Source: Bacteroidota bacterium
Lineage (GTDB): Bacteria > Bacteroidota > Bacteroidia > Bacteroidales > NBLH01
Assembly (NCBI GenBank): GCA_025361565.1
Contig: JANYKN010000155.1
Location: 1-64,000 of the forward strand
Length of the DNA: 64,000 bases
Direction: 5' to 3'
Shown: positions 39,284 through 49,622 of the stretch, one piece after another
Position numbering within the stretch: position 1 is the first letter of the stretch
Layout: every line of letters begins with the position of its first letter
Position numbers and translations under genes: made by a program
Notes under the pieces: model-generated
Seen by the model: the letters and a program-made list of their open reading frames with translations, nothing else
Database searches by the model: none
What the model was told of the DNA's origin: nothing

Positions 39284-39949
39284 TTAATATGCGCGGTTAT
39301 TAAAGCAACTTAAAACCTTTTTCTTATAAAGGGTAAAACCGAGTGTTGCACTAATAAAAGAGTTTCGAATGCTTGGAACATTATGTCCACCATAAATATT
39401 GACAATTCCATGATGGTAACGTATATCAAGAATAATTCGATAAAAATTTAATCCACAGCCTCCAATTACTGAAGCGTCCAAACTATTATAAGAAAATGGA
39501 AAATAAGGTGCCGACGAAATTTCAAATCCATTTTCTGTGGCATAGTCCGAACTTTCGTAATTGATCAGGTATGAACCAGCAACTCCTAAATAAAGATAAT
39601 AGTTTGCTTGTTTTCCAAAATATGCTTTTATATATGCCGGAAGTGTTAGATATTTCAACCTGCTGTCTACTTTAACCGTAGTTCCCAACCGTGGATCGTA
39701 CTGATAAAATGTTCCTTTTTGATCATAATTAAATTCAGTGCCAAAACTTAGCGTTAAGTTAATTTCGCGTTCAAAAAAGAAACCTGCTGTTATTCCAAAT
39801 TTTGGCTCATTGTCTGGAGGGAAATCTTTTCCCACATAATTGCTTATACCTGCGCCACCCTGTAAACCGATTTTATATTGCGAAAATGTGTTAAATCCGA
39901 TAAATAAATCTATTAAAAGAATTATAAATATTTTCAGATCAATTTTCAT
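39284..39949 (-). CDS. Outer membrane beta-barrel protein (PorT-like), copy A
   Basis: A 221-aa exported protein: signal peptide to TFSQ (residue 23), then alternating strands ending in aromatic residues. GLQGGAGISNYVG is the usual first strand of small outer membrane beta-barrels (OMP_b-brl / PorT group). A likely extracellular loop is at about 150-175. It lies 50 bases downstream of a similar gene on the same strand (40000-40713), as a tandem pair. Its role is probably structural or transport at the outer membrane. Confidence 0.83.
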   Translation of the reverse strand: MKIDLKIFIILLIDLFIGFNTFSQYKIGLQGGAGISNYVGKDFPPDNEPKFGITAGFFFEREINLTLSFGTEFNYDQKGTFYQYDPRLGTTVKVDSRLKYLTLPAYIKAYFGKQANYYLYLGVAGSYLINYESSDYATENGFEISSAPYFPFSYNSLDASVIGGCGLNFYRIILDIRYHHGIVNIYGGHNVPSIRNSFISATLGFTLYKKKVLSCFNNRAY

Positions 39950-39999
39950 AATTAATTTATATTCTGTTTAATAGATCAATAAAGGTAGAAACGAACATC

Positions 40000-40713
40000 T
40001 TAATTATTAATAGATGTAAAACTGATTCCAATGGTAAAAGTATTATTTCTTAGGCTCATACCAGGTATTGTACCTGAGGGATCAAGCTTGATAAAACCCA
40101 TATTATATTTAAAATCGACGAGCATAATAGGTGTATTCCTATTGCGATGCCTTCTATTTCTGCCCCTTACTGGATCGAAAAAATGAATAAACCCAAAACC
40201 AAAAGATAATCCTAAATCATATTTACTCACTTTGTTTGCAAAATCTTCATTATATCCAGTAGTATCCTTCACAAAAACATTTGCGCTTGTTTCTTCTTTT
40301 TTCCATTTCTCTTGTGCACTTATCAGATAAGCCGCATAGGGTCCTATTTTAGTATAGAAATTTGAATAGTTTTCTTTGAGGTAGATTGGTAAAACGATAT
40401 AATTGAGCTTATCGTGAACAGTTAACTTGGTTGATAAACCAATTTGAGTAAGTGTCTTTACATGATTTGCGCCTTGTTGCGAAAAACCTAATCCGGTTTC
40501 AATCGACACGATACTATTGTGGCCCAGTGGAATATCACCAAAAACATAAGCATTCAAACCCAAACGGAGTTTGTTTTCATCATAACCTGTACTTCCGCTT
40601 AAGGCAGAAGCATTAATGCCTGCCTGAAATCCCATAACGGGCTGGGAATGAGTATTGACAAAAAAAGAAAAAAGACAGAAAATGAAAAATGCAAGCCTGT
40701 ATAATGAATTCAT
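40000..40713 (-). CDS. Outer membrane beta-barrel protein (PorT-like), copy B
   Basis: A 237-aa exported protein with a signal peptide to THSQ (residue 24) and beta-barrel pattern. MGFQAGINASAL is the first strand and FTIGISF the last, which ends close to the C-terminus as barrels do. An Arg/Asn-rich loop (GRNRRHRNRN) near residue 195 is unusual. It is a distant paralogue of the next gene and probably the first gene of a two-gene unit. Confidence 0.83.
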   Translation of the reverse strand: MNSLYRLAFFIFCLFSFFVNTHSQPVMGFQAGINASALSGSTGYDENKLRLGLNAYVFGDIPLGHNSIVSIETGLGFSQQGANHVKTLTQIGLSTKLTVHDKLNYIVLPIYLKENYSNFYTKIGPYAAYLISAQEKWKKEETSANVFVKDTTGYNEDFANKVSKYDLGLSFGFGFIHFFDPVRGRNRRHRNRNTPIMLVDFKYNMGFIKLDPSGTIPGMSLRNNTFTIGISFTSINN

Positions 40714-41221
40714 TTTATTCTATATTATGATTTTAATTCTTACAAAAAAACGGCCAAATTTGATTTTTGTTTTATCCTAAATTTTTTAATCGCTGCAATA
40801 TTGTATAATTATAAGATTCTAATCAATTCAATTGCTCAGATTTACATATCATGCGTGCTAAAAAATTTATTTGAATTTTAGAGTCAAAATACTTTTTCAG
40901 GATAAATGTACACAAAAATTAAAATAACAAAGGTACTGAAATGAAAGTTTAAGCTTTTACATTATTTAGTATATCTTATAATATAAGTGAATCTTCAATT
41001 TTACAGATTTATTCAATCAATTGATTATTTGTATATTTCAGAATGTATAAAAAATAGTTTCAGGAATTTCGATGAAATTAGAACAATATATATAATAAAC
41101 TGTTGTCTAGAATTTTGGATTAATGCAAAAAATCAAAGATGAAAAATAAAAAATCAACATGGATGTAGTTATTGAAATAACAGCCAAAAAAACGTAAGGT
41201 TAATTCAGAGTATGAAATCAA
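40714..41221. other. Gene-free interval upstream of the beta-barrel pair
   Basis: About 500 bases of very AT-rich DNA. I see no gene, no tRNA, no terminator and no clear promoter of the phylum type. Confidence 0.5.
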
Positions 41222-42007
41222 TTATTCTTGCAAAACAAAATTGCTAACATTAGAAGGATTTCCAATTTTATAAGAAATTATATCAAAATTTGAAATATGG
41301 TCATTGTATAAGGTAAAAGATGCATCAATGATTGGATAACAAACAGAATAAATCATATCTCCAATAAGTAAACCATTGTCTGTAAAAAGTGTTAAAGAGC
41401 TACTTGTCGCAGAATTAATCGTCCAGTTAATATAGCTTACATCTGAATTACTTCCAGTTCCCATGAAAAATGCACAATTATTTAATGATACATTCGGATT
41501 TTTGCCAAAACAAATTAACTCGCCTACTAAATATGAATCATTTGTTTGATAGGTTGTGGACCTACTATAATGTATCATATTATTGCCGTAGTATATTGAA
41601 AATGAATTGTAACTGAGAGGTAATTCTTCAGCCAATATTATAGTTGATAGAGTATCAATACTCTTTTGAAGATTAAAACTCAAAGTATCGACAACTCCAT
41701 ATCCAGGTTTATCAATTATCAACAATATCTTCCCAAAGCAAATACTATCAATTAGAAATGTACCTGCAGTACCAAGGTCAACTAATCTATGTGCATTTAA
41801 ACTATCAATTAATTCAATTTTTACATCGTCAAAATTTAAGTTTTCAGCTCTATACTTATTAATCAATTTAACATTTCCTAATAAAGAACCTAAATGAGGA
41901 ATGGGCAAAGAAGTTTCAATATTATCAGAATCTTTTGTGCAGGATCCTAAAATTACTATCAGAATTAAGAAGGAGATTTTAAATAATTTCAACAATTCAA
42001 TTTTCAT
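41222..42007 (-). CDS. Lipoprotein of unknown function with carboxypeptidase-regulatory-like start
   Basis: A 261-aa lipoprotein (lipobox LGSC, Cys23; next residues TKDSD). After a short linker, GSLLGNVKLINKY begins a strand pattern like the CarboxypepD_reg / Ig-like domains common in this phylum: a turn at DLGTAGTFLI and IDKPGYGVVD. The rest (about 130-261) is beta-rich without known motifs. Likely on the outer membrane. It is transcribed alone. Confidence 0.75.
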   Translation of the reverse strand: MKIELLKLFKISFLILIVILGSCTKDSDNIETSLPIPHLGSLLGNVKLINKYRAENLNFDDVKIELIDSLNAHRLVDLGTAGTFLIDSICFGKILLIIDKPGYGVVDTLSFNLQKSIDTLSTIILAEELPLSYNSFSIYYGNNMIHYSRSTTYQTNDSYLVGELICFGKNPNVSLNNCAFFMGTGSNSDVSYINWTINSATSSSLTLFTDNGLLIGDMIYSVCYPIIDASFTLYNDHISNFDIISYKIGNPSNVSNFVLQE

Positions 42008-42232
42008 ATTATCCTTTATTTATAAATAAAATGTTATTCATTGTGCCCAAACTACGTTTGCTATATTCCGTTTGCCCTTTTTAACACATTTCTCGACTGA
42101 AAAAATGATCGAAAGACAAATTGCCAGCTACATAATGTCGGCAACTTGCCTTTTCTTTTCAATTTTATTAAATTTCAAAACTTAAATATTTTTTTAGCTT
42201 TAATTTAATTGTTTGAAAAAAATTAAAAATGA

Positions 42233-43198
42233 TCAGTCCTTTAACAACCGAACTGCAAAGCCGGTGGCATTAGGTGGACTACCACTAAAGCAATATTCGC
42301 TGAAGAAGCCTATATAGCAGCTCCACGCGTTGGAAGCGCTGCTCTGCGTAATACTCCAATAGCTAACTCCCTCACCAAGGTTAACGAACCGACCATTGTC
42401 GCCACGATCTCCAGCTGGTGATGCACTGAAACCACTTTCGTTTGTTGCACCAGTGTTTGGGCTTAACCAATGAGTTGTTCCAATTTCTTTCATTTTACCA
42501 CCTGCAACAAATTTGTCACCCAGAAATGTAATTAATGTTATCCACTCGGCATCTGTAGGAACATGCCAGCCTGTAAGCGCTATATTGCGATTGTCCGCAA
42601 CAGTGAACCAATTGTACAATCTTCCACTTGTGCATATTTTGTCCATATTGGTTGTGTTTTCATAATTGCAATATGCTCCTGTAGTTAAGGTTATCCAAGT
42701 CGCACTGTCAGTTACATTGGGGATTGGGTCACCATTCCTGTATTTGGTAACACGCAGATTTTCAGCCATCCAGGTTTGTGTTCCAATCTTAATGGTTTTA
42801 TAAGCGTTTCCATCTTGATCGGTCATTATACCATAAGTTAAATTCGGATTAAATACAACACTGCTTACTCCTTGCCTTACATTAATTTTTACAGTTTTAC
42901 TTGCTATGTTGTAGGAGGTAGCATCGGCAGGAGTATAGTCCACTTTTAAATCTTGAGTAGATCCTAAACTTAATATTGTTCCACTACCAGGTGTGAAAAC
43001 GAAAGTTCCTGGTACGATGGTAGTAGCATTTAGTTGGGTTACACTTAATGGGGTACCCAAAGCTATATCAATCGGATTTGACCAGGTAATATCTACATCT
43101 TTTTTAATAATTACATCCTCTTTTTTACAACTGTTTATAGTTGTAATTAACAATCCAATCATTAATAATTGGATTATCAGGTTCATTTTTTTTCTCAT
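42233..43198 (-). CDS. FISUMP-domain lipoprotein
   Basis: Lipoprotein (lipobox INSC, Cys24) with the mature N-terminus CKKEDV. That K/acidic pattern resembles the Bacteroidota surface-export signal, so it is probably on the outer face. A beta-rich part (about 35-115) is followed by the Fibrobacter succinogenes major paralogous (FISUMP) domain: YKTIKIGTQTWMAENLR near residue 135, GRLYNWF near 190, GWHVPTDAEW near 210, and GFAVRLLKD at the end. This C-type-lectin-like fold is common in surface proteins. The binding partner is unknown. Confidence 0.9.
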   Translation of the reverse strand: MRKKMNLIIQLLMIGLLITTINSCKKEDVIIKKDVDITWSNPIDIALGTPLSVTQLNATTIVPGTFVFTPGSGTILSLGSTQDLKVDYTPADATSYNIASKTVKINVRQGVSSVVFNPNLTYGIMTDQDGNAYKTIKIGTQTWMAENLRVTKYRNGDPIPNVTDSATWITLTTGAYCNYENTTNMDKICTSGRLYNWFTVADNRNIALTGWHVPTDAEWITLITFLGDKFVAGGKMKEIGTTHWLSPNTGATNESGFSASPAGDRGDNGRFVNLGEGVSYWSITQSSASNAWSCYIGFFSEYCFSGSPPNATGFAVRLLKD

Positions 43199-43388
43199 TC
43201 TATAAAATTTAAAATATATTAATTAATATTTGTTTATCCTAATGGTGATCCCTTAACGGAATTTCGGCATTCATCCCTTTATCGTTAAAATTAATGATAT
43301 TTATCATTTTTGCTTCATCCCAATTATCTATTTAACATGCAATAATACAACAAATTCAACCAACTACCCAAACGCATTAACTAATTAT

Positions 43389-43440
43389 AATAAAAATAAA
43401 AAATCTCGGGAAACTGCACAAATATCAGTATCCCGAGATT
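43389..43440 (-). terminator. Terminator of the giant repeat-protein gene
   Basis: AATCTCGGGA and TCCCGAGATT make a 10-bp perfect stem over a 19-base loop. On the minus strand it is followed by TTTTATTTTTATT. It lies 20 bases after the stop. Confidence 0.85.
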
Positions 43441-43459
43441 ACAACTTCGAAATCAAATT

Positions 43460-46400
43460 TTATTTCTGAATAATTAACTTGCTCCTAATCCATTCATTAC
43501 CTTTTTGAATGCTTATAAAATAAACTCCATCGGCATAATTTGTCATGTCAATTATTTCAGTGGCATTCAAATCTTGTTTGAAAAATATTTTCTCGCCGTT
43601 TATGCTTGAAATATTTAAATTCTTCATCTCCTGGGTATTTTCAAACTCAAAATAAACAATACCTTTCGATGGGTTTGGATAAATTTTTATTCCATTATTG
43701 CTCAATTCCTCAAAACCTGAAATTACTGATAATTGGACGGTACCAGTGTTCAATGTGTTACAATATCCTTTAACAATACAATTATAAAAACCTTCATCGC
43801 TCATCTTTAAATTAGCAATATTTAAACTAGCCTGGTTAACTCCGGTTATCCTACTATTGTTTATCATATCAACTCCATCTTTTTGCCATTGGAAAAACTC
43901 AACATCTCCGCTAGTTTCCACAGTTATGACTGAATTTTGCCCCTCATTCAATTCTCTTGAAACCGGCAGATTTATAATACTAACTGTTTTTCGGGCAAAA
44001 ACCGTTACCTCATCAGCTGACTGGCAACGTGTGTTGGTAATAGTCCACCACAACATATTCGATCCATTTTGCAGATTACTTGCAATAGTATTAAACATTG
44101 ATGGATTTGAAAAAGAAATACCCGCATCTAAAGTTGACCAGATTCCAGTTCCAAATGCTGGAAAATTTGCCGTAAGTATATAACTATTTTTATCACAGAT
44201 GGTAACATCTGCACCAGCATCAGCAACAGTTGTTGGCTGATAATGCGTAATATAAACCGTGTCGCTGTGTGAACACCCATTTCTTTGAACTTCCCAAACG
44301 TAATGGTTAACACCTACCTGCAAATTGCTTACACGGGTATTATTGCTGTTATAGTTTTCAAAAACACCACTACCTTGGGTAATATACCAACTACCCGTAC
44401 CACCTGGACCTGCATCCAAAGCCCCCATAAACACCTCATTATCACAGGTTGCCTGATCAATTCCGGCATTGGTTGTAAATGAATTGTTTGTAACAGAAAC
44501 ATCATCGCTGGCAAAAACCCCAAAAGCATTTACAGTCCATCTATAAGTATTGATTCCTGGTGAAACATTATTTACCAGAGTAAGGTTGCTTGCAGGGCTT
44601 TGAAACTGGCCGGTTCCAATTACTAAAGACCAGTTTCCAAAACCCATCATCGGCGGATCTGCTGCTAGTGAAGCATAGTTATTACAAATAACTTGATCCG
44701 TTCCTGCATGTGCTTCAGCAACATTATAGGTTATGGCTACATCGTCAAATGCATAACAACCATTCCAGTTAACTGTCCATCTGTAGGTATTGATTCCATA
44801 TCCCAAATTACTTAGCGTTACCGTCGGATTTGTATAATCACTAAAGATACCGTTGCCGTTTAAAATTGTCCATTGGCCATCAGCACCTAAACCGGGATAT
44901 TGAGCATCCATGTTTGCTGTTGGAACAATTACAGTTTGATCATTTCCTGCAAAAGCATCAAAATCGCTGTTGGTTATAATTACTGTGGCGTTTCCTGTGC
45001 AACCTTTATCTGAAACAGTCCATGCAAATATATTTGCACCTCTGCTTAAATTGCTAACATTTGTAAATGCTGAAACTGAACTTGAAATCAAGACACCTGG
45101 AATATTGCATGTCCATTGACCAGTTCCTGTAACGCTTAAAGGTGCAGCAAATAAACTTGTATTATTAACACAAATCACCTGGTCGGTTCCAGCTGAAATA
45201 TCAAGTCGGTTATTCTGCACATCAATATTCATAGTACTTATACAACTTCCTTTGCTAACAGTCCAACGGAACCTGTTTAAACCTTGAGACAAGCCCCTGG
45301 CGGTTGTAATATTAGTACTTGCATCATCAAAAACACCACCTCCCAAAAGGGTTGTCCATTTTACTGAAGTACCAGAACCAACAGGCAAGGCTGTGGCGGT
45401 AAGTAAGACATCATTTATACAAATAGAAGCTGGAGCACTTGCCTGTGCTAAATAAAAATCATTAATAATGTTCACTTCGTCAAATGCACTGCATCCATTG
45501 CGTTGAACTGTCCATCGGAATACATTATCTCCATTGCTTAAATTTGTAGCATTGGTGTTAAAATTAGATAGATTTGCAATTAATCCTGTTCCAGAAATTA
45601 CTGACCAGTTACCAACTCCTGTTGCTAAAGGATCGCTCCCGGCTAGCGAATAATTAGTCCCACAAATGGTTTTATCGTTTCCTGCTGATACGCTAAAAGA
45701 ATAATTGTTTACTATGAGATCATCGCTTGCTGTGCAACCATTTGAAGTTAATGTCCAGGTAAATAAATTTGTACCTGCGGGTAAATTACTTGCCGAAGAA
45801 TTTGGATCAAGGCTATTACTAAATATAATTATAGCATAATTGGCAGTCCAATATCCAGACTGGCCAGCTTGCAGAGCCTGGGCATTCAGATTAGCTGTTG
45901 ATAAACAACCGGCAGCATCAATGCCTGCATTGGTTGTAATTGAATAATTATATAAATTGAAACTAGTCTGCGCAGCGCAACTGTTGTTGGTAATTGTCCA
46001 ATATATGGTTGATGTTCCAAGTGGAATACTTTGCGCCGTAGTTGTACTTGTAGAGGCATTTGAAAAAGTAATTGCCCCATTATTAGCAGTCCATCTACCT
46101 GATCCCGAAACAGGTGGAGTAGTTCCAATTGCAGCCACATGATTAACACAAAGATTCGCGGAACCAACAGGAACTGCATTTGCTGTATAATAATCATTTA
46201 TAACTGAAATCACATCAAAAGATGAGCAAAAAGCGTTGGAAACTGTCCATTTGAACCTGATTTCGCCATTTGCCAGATTTGATATCGCAGTTGAAAAATT
46301 ACTGGGGCTTTCAATAATTCCTGAACCTGCCGAAATTTTAGTCCACAGTCCCAAAGCCCCAGGATCATTTGGTTCGATAGCTGTCAGTGTAGTGCTATGC

Positions 46401-49168
46401 AACGGGCTACAGATATTAAATTGGTCAGCAGTGATTATCGCATCAACAGAATTATTTGTAACATTTAAATCTGCGGATAAGATACATCCGTTTTTATTCA
46501 CCGTCCATCGATAAGTATTTAAACCTCTTGGTATTGCATTAGCAAATGTATTGTTCAGATTCTGATTTTGGATATTTCCTCCTCCAACGGGAACGGACCA
46601 ACTTCCAACTCCATTGGTAACCGCAACTGCACTTATTGGAGTATTATCTGTACAAATAATCTGATTTGCACCAACCTTGGCAGAGTCCGGAGTGTTATTG
46701 GTAATAATTACCTGTGCAAAATTACTGCAATAAGCATCTTTTAAAGTCCATTTATAGGTATTTGTCCCTTTTATTGTAGATGAAACATCGCTATTTGATA
46801 AAGAAGCATTTGAAAAACTTCCGTTTCCACCAACTACTGTCCAAAGACCTGTTTGGCTACCAGACGGCGCAGTTCCAGCTAGATGAACAATTGGTTGATT
46901 ACATGTAATTTGATCAACACCTGCTGATACAACAACTCTGTTGTTTGAAATCATAACATCATCATATCCGGAACATGAATTATAAGTAACCGTCCATCTA
47001 AAAATATTTGGCCCAAGCGCCAATCCGGTTACATCAGATTGATACAAATTAACATTTGCAATTGATCCAGCACCTGATATCCTGGACCAGACACCTGCTC
47101 CATGTGTTGGATTATCTGCCGAAAGGTAAGCAACATCAGCACAAACTACCTGATCAATTCCGGCAAAGATTGTTGGTGAAAGTTGGTTTGTAATTATTAC
47201 TTCATCATTGGCGGTACAACCAAGATCCAATCGTGTCCACTGAAATGAATTGGCACCAAAAGGAAGATTAGATATGCTTGATGTAGGAGATGTACTATTT
47301 GAAAAAATGACTCCAGCAGTCGAACTTGTCCAGTAGCCAATACCTCCTGCATTTGTAGCGTTTAGTGCAGTTGAGCTTCCACAAATAATTTGGTCAGAAC
47401 CGGCATTGGTTGTAATTGAATTGTTTGTAACGTTAACAATATCATTAGTACTACAAAATTGGTTATAAATTGTCCATTTAAATGTATTTATTCCTTGTTT
47501 TAAATTGGTAATAAGTGTTTGAAATAAACTTGGATTTTCTATACTGGATGTATTAAGTGGATCAACTTTGGTCCAGATTCCTGATTCATTGACTTTTGGT
47601 GCATCAGCGGTTATAAATGCCTGATTTGAACAAACCGTTTTATCTAACTGGGCTAAAGCATGGCTTGGCAATTGGTTAACATATTCAATTTCATTAGAAA
47701 AAGTACATGCCCCTGATAAAATTGTCCATTTAAAATGGCTGATGTAGCTAATATTTCTGGCAATTGTGTTATTCGAAAGCGAGTTGTCAATTGAACCATC
47801 GCCATAAGTTATTGTCCAATAACCGGTTCCGGCTGTTGCCGACAAAATCAAAGTATCGGAGCAGTCGCTCTTATTAATTCCTGCTGAAATAGTTACAAAA
47901 TCAGTATGTAGAATTACGTTATCCCTGGCTGTGCAGGTTCCATTTGTAACTGTCCATGTTAAAGTATACGTGTTATTTAACAGATTTGATATTTGCGCCT
48001 GGTTGGAATGACTATTGTTAAAAATTACTGAAGCATTCGCGCATGTCCATGTACCTATAAGTGGAGTAGGATTATCGGCACTCAACATATATGTATTTGC
48101 ACAAATGGTATTATCGGGGCCTGCATTGATACTTGGGCGATTGTTTACTACCTGCACAAAATCACTGGCAGAGCAAAACGCATTTGAAAGTGTCCACTGA
48201 AACGAAGTTGTACCTTGCTTTAATTTTGTAACCATAGGATTTTCAATGCTTTGGTTTGTAAAAACCTCTCCCTGAGGATCAATTACAGACCAATTACCCT
48301 GCTCTCCACCTAATGGAGCAACAGCGCTTAATAATACTGTGTCTTTACATACAGACTGATCAACTCCGGCATTAGGAGCAGGTAAATGATTGCTGATATT
48401 AAAATCCTTCGATGAAGAACAAACGCTATAATTAACATTCCATCGTACCACACTGGTTCCAATTGGGGAGGTAATTTCAACACCGGGAATGGCAGTATTA
48501 TCAAAGATTACAGTTGGCCCGGAAATTTGTGTCCATTTACCATTTCCACCTACTGGAGGAGTTGCAGCCCCAATATAAAAGGTAGATGTACAACCCGATT
48601 GATCTGTGCCCAAATTATTTGAAGGTAAGTTGTTAACAATGCTCAATTCCGCGGAACCCGCACATCCATTAGCGCTAACTGTCCATAAAAATATGGTATT
48701 TCCAAAAGGTATACTACTTGCAGTTGTTACATTTAAGGATGTATTAGCAATAATTACTCCTGGGGTTGGATATTGCAACGACCAGACTCCTGTGCCTCCA
48801 GATGGGATTGCACTTCCTGTTAAAGTAGCGGTAGTTAAGCAATTATCGGGTCTGGTTGTTGATGTACTGACTATTATCTGGTTATTGGTGATAATCAAAT
48901 CTTTACTTCCGGTTCCGGCAATTGTATAAGTAAACGTATTTATACCCAAAACCAAATTATTAACGGTTGTAGATAATGATGAGGGAGCAACAATACTCGC
49001 TGTTCCCAAAGTTGACCAAACACCGCCTGGTGTAACAGCACTAATGATAGTGGAAGTTGTGCAAACAGATTTGTCTGGTTCAACTACTTGCGAAATAGCC
49101 TGACTGCTCATCAATACCAACAAAATGATTGTAAGCAGATTGTGAAGTTTAAAAAAACGCTTGTGCAT
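43460..49168 (-). CDS. Giant T9SS-exported protein with 21 disulfide-type repeats and an Ig domain
   Basis: A 1902-aa cell-surface protein with a signal peptide to AISQ (residue 27). Twenty-one repeats of about 80 residues follow (to about 1725), each with the pattern AGxDQxxC, then a GxGxW strand, NxxFRWTV and NGCxxxDxVxITNN. Almost every repeat has one cysteine near its start and one near its end, so an internal disulfide is likely. Repeats 18 and 19 break this rule in a complementary way. An Ig-like domain (FFQWQKDG and the DEGFYNC motif) lies at about 1735-1815, and a T9SS type A sorting domain begins with IKIYPNPSKG and ends at Lys1902. This is likely an adhesin or surface-layer filament. 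It is alone in its transcript. Confidence 0.92.
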   Translation of the reverse strand: MHKRFFKLHNLLTIILLVLMSSQAISQVVEPDKSVCTTSTIISAVTPGGVWSTLGTASIVAPSSLSTTVNNLVLGINTFTYTIAGTGSKDLIITNNQIIVSTSTTRPDNCLTTATLTGSAIPSGGTGVWSLQYPTPGVIIANTSLNVTTASSIPFGNTIFLWTVSANGCAGSAELSIVNNLPSNNLGTDQSGCTSTFYIGAATPPVGGNGKWTQISGPTVIFDNTAIPGVEITSPIGTSVVRWNVNYSVCSSSKDFNISNHLPAPNAGVDQSVCKDTVLLSAVAPLGGEQGNWSVIDPQGEVFTNQSIENPMVTKLKQGTTSFQWTLSNAFCSASDFVQVVNNRPSINAGPDNTICANTYMLSADNPTPLIGTWTCANASVIFNNSHSNQAQISNLLNNTYTLTWTVTNGTCTARDNVILHTDFVTISAGINKSDCSDTLILSATAGTGYWTITYGDGSIDNSLSNNTIARNISYISHFKWTILSGACTFSNEIEYVNQLPSHALAQLDKTVCSNQAFITADAPKVNESGIWTKVDPLNTSSIENPSLFQTLITNLKQGINTFKWTIYNQFCSTNDIVNVTNNSITTNAGSDQIICGSSTALNATNAGGIGYWTSSTAGVIFSNSTSPTSSISNLPFGANSFQWTRLDLGCTANDEVIITNQLSPTIFAGIDQVVCADVAYLSADNPTHGAGVWSRISGAGSIANVNLYQSDVTGLALGPNIFRWTVTYNSCSGYDDVMISNNRVVVSAGVDQITCNQPIVHLAGTAPSGSQTGLWTVVGGNGSFSNASLSNSDVSSTIKGTNTYKWTLKDAYCSNFAQVIITNNTPDSAKVGANQIICTDNTPISAVAVTNGVGSWSVPVGGGNIQNQNLNNTFANAIPRGLNTYRWTVNKNGCILSADLNVTNNSVDAIITADQFNICSPLHSTTLTAIEPNDPGALGLWTKISAGSGIIESPSNFSTAISNLANGEIRFKWTVSNAFCSSFDVISVINDYYTANAVPVGSANLCVNHVAAIGTTPPVSGSGRWTANNGAITFSNASTSTTTAQSIPLGTSTIYWTITNNSCAAQTSFNLYNYSITTNAGIDAAGCLSTANLNAQALQAGQSGYWTANYAIIIFSNSLDPNSSASNLPAGTNLFTWTLTSNGCTASDDLIVNNYSFSVSAGNDKTICGTNYSLAGSDPLATGVGNWSVISGTGLIANLSNFNTNATNLSNGDNVFRWTVQRNGCSAFDEVNIINDFYLAQASAPASICINDVLLTATALPVGSGTSVKWTTLLGGGVFDDASTNITTARGLSQGLNRFRWTVSKGSCISTMNIDVQNNRLDISAGTDQVICVNNTSLFAAPLSVTGTGQWTCNIPGVLISSSVSAFTNVSNLSRGANIFAWTVSDKGCTGNATVIITNSDFDAFAGNDQTVIVPTANMDAQYPGLGADGQWTILNGNGIFSDYTNPTVTLSNLGYGINTYRWTVNWNGCYAFDDVAITYNVAEAHAGTDQVICNNYASLAADPPMMGFGNWSLVIGTGQFQSPASNLTLVNNVSPGINTYRWTVNAFGVFASDDVSVTNNSFTTNAGIDQATCDNEVFMGALDAGPGGTGSWYITQGSGVFENYNSNNTRVSNLQVGVNHYVWEVQRNGCSHSDTVYITHYQPTTVADAGADVTICDKNSYILTANFPAFGTGIWSTLDAGISFSNPSMFNTIASNLQNGSNMLWWTITNTRCQSADEVTVFARKTVSIINLPVSRELNEGQNSVITVETSGDVEFFQWQKDGVDMINNSRITGVNQASLNIANLKMSDEGFYNCIVKGYCNTLNTGTVQLSVISGFEELSNNGIKIYPNPSKGIVYFEFENTQEMKNLNISSINGEKIFFKQDLNATEIIDMTNYADGVYFISIQKGNEWIRSKLIIQK

Positions 49169-49622
49169 GATGTTTTTTATTTAGACGATCCTATTTAAGG
49201 ACATAATAATTGAAATTTCTTATTCATTTGCAAGTGCCAATAATTAAATCCTGGATATTTGAATTTTTAACCCCATGCAATACCTATTTATACGTAAAAT
49301 TGAGAAAAATGTTTAAGATTTTGACCTAATTTTAGTTTCTTTAGCATATCAGGATGGAAAATTAAATAGAAAATTTAAATTTTTCACAATCATTTAACTA
49401 ATTCCTTTGCATTTAAAGACATAAGGAGGCTGCATTAAGTTGCTTTATTCGATGAATTTTTAAAGAAAAAGTAAAAAGGCAAACCCCAAAATCAATTTTC
49501 AGATTTTGGGGTTAGACTTTAGCTAATATTGAATAATCATTTTTGAATTGATTATTTCATCATTATACCAAATATCAAAATTTTAAATTTATTTTTCAAG
49601 GTTCGAAAGACAAAATAATTCT
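49169..49622. other. Gene-free interval between kbl and the giant gene
   Basis: About 450 bases, AT-rich. It contains the kbl terminator (49482-49513) and otherwise no gene or RNA that I recognise. Confidence 0.6.
49482..49513 (-). terminator. Terminator of kbl
   Basis: AACCCCAAAATC and GATTTTGGGGTT form a perfect 12-bp stem over an 8-base loop. The minus strand continues TGCCTTTTTAC. It lies 110 bases past the kbl stop. Confidence 0.75.

Noticed and set aside
42233-42420. FISUMP C-terminus as a diversity-generating retroelement target
   Set aside because: FISUMP/lectin folds are used as such targets, but there is no reverse transcriptase, accessory gene or template repeat in the window.
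43460-49168. Repeats as a CRISPR array or DNA satellite
   Set aside because: Periodicity is at the protein level (about 80 aa) with diverged DNA and an intact reading frame.
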